Of a stretch of 64,000 nt of DNA, positions 58,592 through 64,000 are shown piece after piece. The stretch is from contig NZ_NSJZ01000005.1 in the NCBI RefSeq assembly GCF_002287065.1, forward strand, positions 186,001 through 250,000, given 5' to 3'. A program made the translations under genes and the position numbers. The number at the start of each line of letters is the position of its first letter. The first letter of the stretch is position 1. Below the pieces are notes generated by a model. The model made no database searches. It was not told the origin of the DNA and saw nothing but the letters and a program-made list of their open reading frames with translations. The stretch is from Paracoccus salipaludis (lineage in GTDB: Bacteria; Pseudomonadota; Alphaproteobacteria; Rhodobacterales; Rhodobacteraceae).

Positions 58592-59314
58592 TCAGCGCGC
58601 GTCGCGGTCGCGATCGCGGCGCGGACCGCGCGGACCCGGACCTTCCTGCGCCTCGGTGGCGCGGCGGTCGTGGGCCTGCGGATCATGCTCCATGATCTCG
58701 CCCTTGAAGATCCAGACCTTGACCCCGATGATCCCGTAGGGGGTCGAGGCTTCGGACAGCGCATAGTCGATGTCGGCGCGCAGCGTGTGCAGCGGCACGC
58801 GGCCTTCGCGATACCACTCGGTCCGCGCGATCTCGGCGCCGCCCAGGCGGCCCGCGACGTTGACGCGGATGCCCAGGGCACCCATGCGCATGGCGTTCTG
58901 CACCGCGCGCTTCATGGCGCGGCGGAACGACACCCGGCGCTCGAGCTGCTGGGCGATCGACTCGGCCACCAGCTGGGCGTCCAGCTCGGGCTTGCGGACC
59001 TCGACGATGTTGAGGTGCAGTTCCGAGTCGGTGAAGTTCGCCAGCTTCTTGCGCAGCGTCTCGATGTCGGCGCCCTTGCGGCCGATGATGACGCCCGGGC
59101 GGGCGGCATGGATCGTCACGCGGCACTTCTTGTGGGGACGCTCGATGATGACGCGGCTGACGCCGGCCTGCTTGGCTTCCTCGTGGATGAACTCGCGGAT
59201 CTTGACATCCTCGAGCAGCAGGTTGCCGTAGTCCTTGCTGTCGGCGAACCAGCGGCTGTCCCAGGTGCGGTTGACCTGCAGGCGCATCCCGATGGGGTTG
59301 ACCTTCTGACCCAT
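58592..59314 (-). CDS. rpsC: 30S ribosomal protein S3
   Basis: This is a 240-residue S3 with the KH domain ([20 protein letters not shown]) and the C-terminal signature [23 protein letters not shown] (split). The tail is Arg/Asp-rich (RRDRDRDAR). The ATG overlaps the rplV stop by one base. Confidence 0.96.
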   Translation of the reverse strand: MGQKVNPIGMRLQVNRTWDSRWFADSKDYGNLLLEDVKIREFIHEEAKQAGVSRVIIERPHKKCRVTIHAARPGVIIGRKGADIETLRKKLANFTDSELHLNIVEVRKPELDAQLVAESIAQQLERRVSFRRAMKRAVQNAMRMGALGIRVNVAGRLGGAEIARTEWYREGRVPLHTLRADIDYALSEASTPYGIIGVKVWIFKGEIMEHDPQAHDRRATEAQEGPGPRGPRRDRDRDAR

Positions 59315-59793
59315 TACGCGAGCTCCTCGGCAGCGGCTTCAGGGGTGGTGGTGGCTTCGGCCTGGCGGTTCGAGGCCGTGCGCTTCTGCGACTTGGCGGC
59401 CTTCTTGGCAGCCTCGGCGGCGGCGTCGATCTCGCGCACCGTGATGGTGATCTCCGAGAACGGCTTCATGATCTTGCCGAACCGGCCACGGGCGCGCGGA
59501 CGGCCGCGCTTCATCACCATGTTCTTGCCGACCCAGGCCTCGGCGACGACCAGCTGGTCGACGTCCAGGTTGTGGTTGTTCTCGGCGTTGGCGATGGCCG
59601 ACTGCAGGCACTTCTTCACGTCGCCCGCGATGCGGCGCTTCGAGAAGGTGAGATCGGCCAGCGCCTTTTCCACCTTCTTGCCCCGGATCATGGCGGCGAC
59701 GAGGTTCAGCTTCTGCGGCGAGGTGCGAAGCATCTTGGTCTTCGCCATCGCCTCGTTGTCCGCCACGCGGCGCGGATTCTGTTCCTTACCCAT
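59314..59793 (-). CDS. rplV: 50S ribosomal protein L22
   Basis: The 159-residue L22 has a [20 protein letters not shown] start typical of Rhodobacteraceae, [20 protein letters not shown] and the signature [23 protein letters not shown] (split). The last 35 residues are an Ala/Glu/Thr-rich extension beyond the usual 110-125 aa core. Confidence 0.95.
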   Translation of the reverse strand: MGKEQNPRRVADNEAMAKTKMLRTSPQKLNLVAAMIRGKKVEKALADLTFSKRRIAGDVKKCLQSAIANAENNHNLDVDQLVVAEAWVGKNMVMKRGRPRARGRFGKIMKPFSEITITVREIDAAAEAAKKAAKSQKRTASNRQAEATTTPEAAAEELA

Positions 59794-59798
59794 GACGG

Positions 59799-60077
59799 TT
59801 ACTTCCTTTTCGCTTTCTTGTCGGCCGCGTGACCATAGTAGGTCCGGGTCGGCGAATATTCACCGAACTTCTGGCCGATCATCTCCTCGGTGACGTTCAC
59901 GGGGATGTGCTTCTGCCCGTTGTAGACGCCGAAGGTCAGACCGACGAACTGCGGCAGGATGGTCGAACGGCGCGACCAGATCTTGATGACGTCCGACTTG
60001 CCGGATTCGCGGGCCTTCTCGGCCTTGCGAAGAACATAGGCATCGACGAACGGGCCTTTCCAAACAGAACGTGCCAT
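59799..60077 (-). CDS. rpsS: 30S ribosomal protein S19
   Basis: This is a 92-residue S19 with [20 protein letters not shown] and the signature ITVYNGQ-like [28 protein letters not shown] (split). It is 3 bp after rplB. Confidence 0.96.
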   Translation of the reverse strand: MARSVWKGPFVDAYVLRKAEKARESGKSDVIKIWSRRSTILPQFVGLTFGVYNGQKHIPVNVTEEMIGQKFGEYSPTRTYYGHAADKKAKRK

Positions 60078-60080
60078 GGA

Positions 60081-60917
60081 TCAGCGACCCTTCTTCGCGT
60101 GACGCGACCGCAGGATGTACTTGTCGGTCGACTTGTTGGAACGAGTGCGCTTGCCCTTGGTGGGCTTGCCCCACGGGGTCACCGGGTGGCGGCCACCCGA
60201 GGTCCGGCCCTCACCACCACCATGCGGGTGGTCGATGGGGTTCATGGCGACGCCGCGGACGGTCGGGCGGATGCCCATGTGCCGCTTGCGGCCGGCCTTG
60301 CCGAGGTTCTGGTTCGAGTGGTCGGGGTTCGACACGGCGCCGATGGTCGCCATGCATTCCTGACGCACCAGACGCAGTTCGCCCGAGGACAGGCGGATCT
60401 GCGCATAGCCGCCGTCGCGGCCCACGAACTGCGCGTAGGTGCCGGCCGAACGGGCCAGCTGGCCGCCCTTGCCGGGCTTCAGCTCGACGTTGTGGACGAT
60501 CGTGCCGATCGGCATGCCCGAGAAGGGCATCGCGTTGCCGGGCTTGATGTCGGCCTTGCGCGACGCGACGACCTTGTCGCCGACCGCCAGGCGCTGCGGG
60601 GCGAGGATATAGGCCTGCTCGCTGTCTTCATAGCGGATCAGCGCGATGAAGGCGGTGCGGTTGGGGTCGTATTCGATGCGCTCGACCGTGGCGGGCACGT
60701 CGAACTTGGTGCGGCGGAAATCGACCACACGGTACAACCGCTTGGCGCCACCACCCTTGTGCCACATCGTGACGCGTCCGGTGTTGTTCCGGCCGCCCGT
60801 CTTGGTCAGACCTTCGGTGAGGGTCTTGACGGGGCGTCCTTTCCAAAGCTCCGAACGGTCGATCAGTACCAGCCCGCGCTGGCCAGGCGTCGTCGGTTTG
60901 TACGACTTAAGTGCCAT
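60081..60917 (-). CDS. rplB: 50S ribosomal protein L2
   Basis: This is a 278-residue L2 with [20 protein letters not shown] and the conserved [20 protein letters not shown], whose histidine is near the peptidyl transferase centre. The ATG at 60917 is chosen, because ten residues upstream are not L2-like. It is separated from rplW by 98 bp with a hairpin. Confidence 0.96.
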   Translation of the reverse strand: MALKSYKPTTPGQRGLVLIDRSELWKGRPVKTLTEGLTKTGGRNNTGRVTMWHKGGGAKRLYRVVDFRRTKFDVPATVERIEYDPNRTAFIALIRYEDSEQAYILAPQRLAVGDKVVASRKADIKPGNAMPFSGMPIGTIVHNVELKPGKGGQLARSAGTYAQFVGRDGGYAQIRLSSGELRLVRQECMATIGAVSNPDHSNQNLGKAGRKRHMGIRPTVRGVAMNPIDHPHGGGEGRTSGGRHPVTPWGKPTKGKRTRSNKSTDKYILRSRHAKKGR

Positions 60918-60972
60918 GGTTTCTGTCTTCCGTTTGCCTTGGACCAAAGGTCCGTTTCATTCGAAAAGCACC

Positions 60973-60999
60973 GCGGCCCCCGAGAATCCCGGGGGCCGC
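60973..60999 (-). other. Hairpin between rplW and rplB
   Basis: A perfect 10-bp GC-rich stem (GCGGCCCCCG and CGGGGGCCGC) with a 7-base loop lies 17 bp after the rplW stop. On the minus strand it is followed by gtgcttttcg. It may be a partial terminator, attenuator or mRNA processing site. Confidence 0.5.
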
Positions 61000-61015
61000 A
61001 GATTCGTTACCCTTA

Positions 61016-61315
61016 TCAGAGGCCGGTGTTCACGTCGATGCTGTTGCCAGCCTCGAGCATGACATAGGCCTTCTTGACGTCCGAGCGGACGCCGGGGCGG
61101 CCGCGGAAGCGCTTGGTCTTGCCCTTGGTCAGGACGGTGTTGACCGCCTTGACCTTGACGTTGAACAGCGCCTCGACGGCGTCCTTGATCTGCGGCTTGC
61201 TGGCCGACTTGGCCACCTCGAAGGTGACGGCGTTGGCAAGCTCGCCCGCCAGCGTCGCCTTTTCGGTGATGATCGGCTTGACGATGACGTCGTAGTGTTC
61301 GGGTTTCGCAGCCAT
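61016..61315 (-). CDS. rplW: 50S ribosomal protein L23
   Basis: This is a 99-residue L23 with [14 protein letters not shown] and [22 protein letters not shown]. The ATG at 61315 overlaps the rplD stop (TGATG) and is preferred to the GTG at 61318. Confidence 0.95.
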   Translation of the reverse strand: MAAKPEHYDVIVKPIITEKATLAGELANAVTFEVAKSASKPQIKDAVEALFNVKVKAVNTVLTKGKTKRFRGRPGVRSDVKKAYVMLEAGNSIDVNTGL

Positions 61316-61974
61316 CACACGGTCGCTCCTTGATCGGCAGCGGCGGTCTGCGCGCCGTTCAGCCGGGCCTGCAGCGCCTCGACGCCCGCGCGCGTGATCA
61401 CCAGGGTGTCGCGCTTGAGGATGTCGTAGACGTTGGCGCCCATCGAGGGCAGGACATCCACGCCTTCCAGGTTGCGGGCGGCGCGGGCGAAGTTCTCGTT
61501 CACCTGGGCACCGTCGATGACCAGGACGCGCTTCCAGCCCTGCTCCTTGACGGCCTTGGCCAGGACCGAAGTCTTGGCGTCGGTCATGTCCAGGTTCTCG
61601 AGCACGACCAGCTTCCCGCGCGAGGCTTTCGCCGACAGCGCGTGGCGCAGGCCAAGGGCGCGCACCTTCTTGGGCAGGTCAAAGGCGTGGCTGCGCGGGG
61701 TCGGACCCTTGTAGACGCCACCCTTGCGGAAGATTGGCGCCTTGCGCGAGCCGTGGCGAGCGCCGCCCGTGCCCTTCTGGCGATAGATCTTCTTGGTCGA
61801 GTAGCTGACGTCCGACTTGCCGAGCGTGGCGTGGGTGCCCGCCTGCGCCTTCGCCCGCTGCCAGCGGACGACGCGGTGCAGGATGTCCGCGCGCGGCTCC
61901 AGCCCGAAGATGTCGTCGGGCAGCTCGATGTCCCCGGCCTTGCCCGAGGAAAGCGAAATCACGTCGAGTTTCAT
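61315..61974 (-). CDS. rplD: 50S ribosomal protein L4
   Basis: This is a 219-residue L4 with the extended loop [28 protein letters not shown] (split) and the core [16 protein letters not shown]. In E. coli L4 represses the S10 operon through the leader RNA; whether this L4 does so is not known. It overlaps rplC by 4 bp. Confidence 0.96.
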   Translation of the reverse strand: MKLDVISLSSGKAGDIELPDDIFGLEPRADILHRVVRWQRAKAQAGTHATLGKSDVSYSTKKIYRQKGTGGARHGSRKAPIFRKGGVYKGPTPRSHAFDLPKKVRALGLRHALSAKASRGKLVVLENLDMTDAKTSVLAKAVKEQGWKRVLVIDGAQVNENFARAARNLEGVDVLPSMGANVYDILKRDTLVITRAGVEALQARLNGAQTAAADQGATV

Positions 61975-62828
61975 TTGCTCTCGTCTCCTTCGGGGGCAGC
62001 GGCGTCGCCTCCGGCCGCGATGGAGGCCTGAGCTTCGGCCAGAGCGGCCTCCTGGGCGGCGGCTTCGGCTTCGGCGGCGGCGAGACGCGCGGCTTCTTCC
62101 TCGGCGGCAGCCTGGGCGGCGGCTTCCTCGGCCAGACGCTTGGCTTCACGCTCGGCCGACCGCAGCGCGGCCGGGTAGATCGTGTTCTCGGCCGTCGGCT
62201 TCTTCACGGCGTCCTTGATCGTGACCCAGCCGCCCTTGGAACCGGGGACCGAGCCCTTGACCATGATCAGGCCGCGGTCGGCGTCGGTGCGCACGACCTG
62301 CAGGTTCTGGGTGGTGACGCGCACGGCACCGAGGTGGCCGGCCATCTTCTTGCCCTTGAACACCTTGCCGGGGTCCTGGCACTGGCCGGTCGAGCCGTGC
62401 GAGCGGTGGCTGATCGACACGCCGTGCGAGGCGCGCAGACCGCCGAAGTTGTGCCGCTTCATGGCACCAGCGAAGCCCTTACCGATCGAGGTGCCGGCGA
62501 TGTCCACGAACTGACCCGCGAAGTAGTGGGCGGCGATGATCTCCTCGCCCACGGGGATCAGGTTGTCCTCGGACACCCGGAATTCGACGATCTTGCGCTT
62601 GGGCGCGACATTGGCCTTGGCGAAGTGGCCGCGCATGGGGGCGGTCACGTTCTTCGGCTTCGCGTCGCCCGCGCCCAGCTGGAGCGCGGTGTAGCCGTCC
62701 TGACCGGCGGTGCGCTGCGCGACCACCTGCAGGTTGTCCAGCTGCAGCACGGTGACGGGAACCTGACGGCCGTCTTCCAGGAACAGCCGGGTCATGCCCA
62801 GTTTCTTGGCGATAACACCAGTCCGCAT
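61971..62828 (-). CDS. rplC: 50S ribosomal protein L3 with long Ala/Glu C-terminal tail
   Basis: The 285-residue L3 has [20 protein letters not shown] and the [22 protein letters not shown] signature (split). After the normal end near residue 225 it adds about 60 residues of Ala/Glu-rich helix (for example [20 protein letters not shown]) absent from standard 205-215 aa L3 proteins. It lies 11 bp after rpsJ. Confidence 0.95.
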   Translation of the reverse strand: MRTGVIAKKLGMTRLFLEDGRQVPVTVLQLDNLQVVAQRTAGQDGYTALQLGAGDAKPKNVTAPMRGHFAKANVAPKRKIVEFRVSEDNLIPVGEEIIAAHYFAGQFVDIAGTSIGKGFAGAMKRHNFGGLRASHGVSISHRSHGSTGQCQDPGKVFKGKKMAGHLGAVRVTTQNLQVVRTDADRGLIMVKGSVPGSKGGWVTIKDAVKKPTAENTIYPAALRSAEREAKRLAEEAAAQAAAEEEAARLAAAEAEAAAQEAALAEAQASIAAGGDAAAPEGDESK

Positions 62829-62839
62829 GTTGATCCCCC

Positions 62840-63148
62840 TCAGACCTTGATCTCGACGTCCACGCCGGCGGCGAGGTCGAGCTTCATCAGGGCGTCAACG
62901 GTCTGGGGCGTCGGGTCGACGATGTCCAGCAGCCGCTTGTGCGTGCGGATTTCCCACTGGTCGCGCGACTTCTTGTCGATGTGCGGACCGCGCAGGACGG
63001 TGAATTTCTCGATCTTGTTCGGCAGCGGGATCGGGCCGCGCACCTGCGCGCCGGTCCGCTTGGCGGTGTTCACGATCTCGGCGGTGCTGGCGTCCAGCAC
63101 GCGATAATCGAACGCCTTGAGCCGGATACGGATGGTCTGGCTTTGCAT
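62840..63148 (-). CDS. rpsJ: 30S ribosomal protein S10
   Basis: This is a 102-residue S10 starting [19 protein letters not shown], with the signature [27 protein letters not shown] (split). GAGGGA lies 9 bases upstream of the ATG at 63148. It opens the ribosomal cluster and is preceded by a hairpin leader and a candidate promoter, not by tuf. Confidence 0.96.
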   Translation of the reverse strand: MQSQTIRIRLKAFDYRVLDASTAEIVNTAKRTGAQVRGPIPLPNKIEKFTVLRGPHIDKKSRDQWEIRTHKRLLDIVDPTPQTVDALMKLDLAAGVDVEIKV

Positions 63149-63230
63149 CAAAGCATCCCTCAATCGGGGATTTCAGTCGAGAGGCTGACGTCGCACCACG
63201 CGGCGCCAGCATCGGACCTTGGAAAACTGG

Positions 63231-63257
63231 AAGGCCGCCCCCGTTATGGGCGGCCTT
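63231..63257 (-). terminator. Hairpin upstream of rpsJ (terminator of the upstream gene or S10 leader attenuator)
   Basis: A perfect 10-bp stem (AAGGCCGCCC and GGGCGGCCTT) with a 7-base loop is followed on the minus strand by ccagttttcc. It lies 126 bp after the dienelactone hydrolase stop and 82 bp before rpsJ, downstream of a TTGACG box, so it may sit inside the rpsJ leader. Confidence 0.65.
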
Positions 63258-63308
63258 GTCAGGCGCAACCGATTCGCCCGCAGTGCTGCGGAACCGGCGA
63301 CGATGGCG

Positions 63309-63338
63309 CTCAATGCACGATTACGCCCCGCGCGTCAA
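63309..63338 (-). promoter_or_regulatory. Candidate promoter of the ribosomal cluster
   Basis: On the minus strand TTGACG (63338-63333) is followed after 18 bp by ATTGAG (63314-63309). The -35 box is good and the -10 box poor. It is the best promoter-like pair seen in the 234 bp before rpsJ. Confidence 0.4.
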
Positions 63339-63382
63339 GCGCCTGCCGGGCCCCTGGCGTCCGTGCGCCTGCATCCCCCGCG

Positions 63383-64000
63383 TCAGCGCAGCTTTTCTGC
63401 AAAGAAGGCCATCGTGCGCTCCCAGGCCAGCGCCGCCGCCTCGGGATCGTACCGCGGAGTCGTGTCGTTGTGGAAGCCGTGGTTCACGCCTTCGTAGAAG
63501 AAGGCCTGGTAGTCCTTGCCGTTGGCCTTCAGCGCCGCCTCGTAGGCGGGCCAGCCCTCGTTGATGCGCGTGTCCATCCCTGCGTAATGCAGCATCAGGG
63601 GGGCGCGGATCGCGGGTACGTCCTCGGCTTTCGGCTGGCGGCCGTAGAAGGGAACCGAGGCGCGCAGGTCGGGATAGGCCACGGCCAGAGCGTTGCAGAC
63701 GCCTCCGCCATAGCAGAAGCCCACGCAACCCACCGCGCCGGTGCTGTCGGGATGGTCGCGCAGGAACTCGTAGGCGGCGAAGAAATCCTCCATCAGCTTT
63801 TCGGGGGGCAGGCTCGCCTGCATCTCTCGCCCCTGCTCGTCGCTGCCGGGATAGCCCCCGAGGCTGGTCAGCCCGTCCGGCCCGAAGGCAAGATAGCCCG
63901 CCTTGCCCACACGGCGGACGACATCCTCGATATAGGGGTTGAGGCCGCGGTTCTCGTGGATGACCAGAACAGCGGGCAGCTTGCCGGCGGCCTCGGCCGG
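63383..64000 (-). CDS. Dienelactone hydrolase family protein (partial, 5' end outside window)
   Basis: The visible 205 residues of an alpha/beta hydrolase include the N-terminal strand [24 protein letters not shown] (split), the nucleophile elbow [20 protein letters not shown] with Cys as nucleophile, [17 protein letters not shown] (Asp region) and [15 protein letters not shown] with the catalytic His. It would hydrolyse dienelactones or related carboxyl esters. It lies upstream of rpsJ in the same direction. The start codon is outside the window. Confidence 0.88.
   Translation of the reverse strand, partial: PAEAAGKLPAVLVIHENRGLNPYIEDVVRRVGKAGYLAFGPDGLTSLGGYPGSDEQGREMQASLPPEKLMEDFFAAYEFLRDHPDSTGAVGCVGFCYGGGVCNALAVAYPDLRASVPFYGRQPKAEDVPAIRAPLMLHYAGMDTRINEGWPAYEAALKANGKDYQAFFYEGVNHGFHNDTTPRYDPEAAALAWERTMAFFAEKLR

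Noticed and set aside
1-64000. tRNA, rRNA, CRISPR array, insertion sequence or prophage
   Set aside because: The intergenic regions were read for cloverleaf-like segments, spaced repeats, transposase motifs and attachment-type repeats. None was convincing, apart from the short direct repeats around the DUF202 gene.

Overview
The window is GC-rich chromosomal DNA (roughly two thirds G+C) that reads as an alphaproteobacterium of the Rhodobacteraceae, probably Paracoccus or a close relative. The support is the S10/spc ribosomal protein block with its alphaproteobacterial order, an S10 protein of the [19 protein letters not shown] type, an L22 beginning [10 protein letters not shown], a cysteine-poor S14, and codon use saturated with G/C at third positions. 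No tRNA, rRNA, CRISPR array, transposase or integrase was found. The genus is inferred from protein style, not from a search.

Region 1 (1-29.1 kb) is a surface polysaccharide locus with a Wzx/Wzy-type export system. A leftward block holds a small initiating sugar-phosphate transferase, an N-formyltransferase-like protein, a PIG-L deacetylase and a DegT aminotransferase, followed by a membrane sensor kinase and a response regulator that runs off the left edge. A rightward block of about 23 kb, almost entirely linked by ATGA/GTGA overlaps, encodes a glycosyltransferase, a Wzz/BY-kinase, a secreted pectate-lyase-like protein, a flippase, a polymerase/ligase, an export protein, a second glycosyltransferase and a sulfotransferase. 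After a 363 bp gap it continues with a membrane-bound NDP-sugar 4,6-dehydratase (CapD/WbpM type), more glycosyltransferases and GtrA/GtrB-type proteins. It also carries a CDP-sugar module: rfbF, rfbG, a His-type 3-dehydratase-like PLP protein, a C-methyltransferase and an SDR. Together they predict a sulfated polymer with an N-formylated amino sugar and a C-methyl-branched CDP-derived deoxy sugar.

Region 2 (29-37.5 kb) is mixed: a HAD hydrolase and an ATP-grasp enzyme (leftward), an aldo/keto reductase, aroQ, an orphan methyltransferase, a DUF202 membrane protein, a zinc alcohol dehydrogenase and a periplasmic gamma-glutamyltransferase.

Region 3 (37.6-44 kb) looks like organosulfur acquisition. 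An FAD/NAD(P)-binding protein, preceded by a short coupled ORF, is transcribed away from an operon of an MsuE-type FMN reductase, a flavin-dependent monooxygenase and an SsuC-A-B-like ABC transporter. The roughly 400 bp between them carries repeats that look like operators.

Region 4 (44-53.5 kb) has a MarR-EmrB-EmrA-type efflux operon, a hydroxypyruvate isomerase-like protein, a fumarylacetoacetate hydrolase family enzyme, an acyl-CoA ligase, an aldehyde dehydrogenase, a 1-Cys peroxiredoxin and a small I78-type lipoprotein inhibitor.

Region 5 (53.6-63.2 kb) is the leftward ribosomal cluster rpsJ to rpmD (19 genes). It ends at a strong intrinsic terminator directly after rpmD, so rplO, secY and the rest of spc/alpha do not follow here. 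The gene upstream of rpsJ is a dienelactone hydrolase (cut by the right edge), not tuf or fusA. Several intergenic hairpins inside the cluster, one with a U-tract between rplP and rpmC, suggest internal attenuation or operon subdivision.
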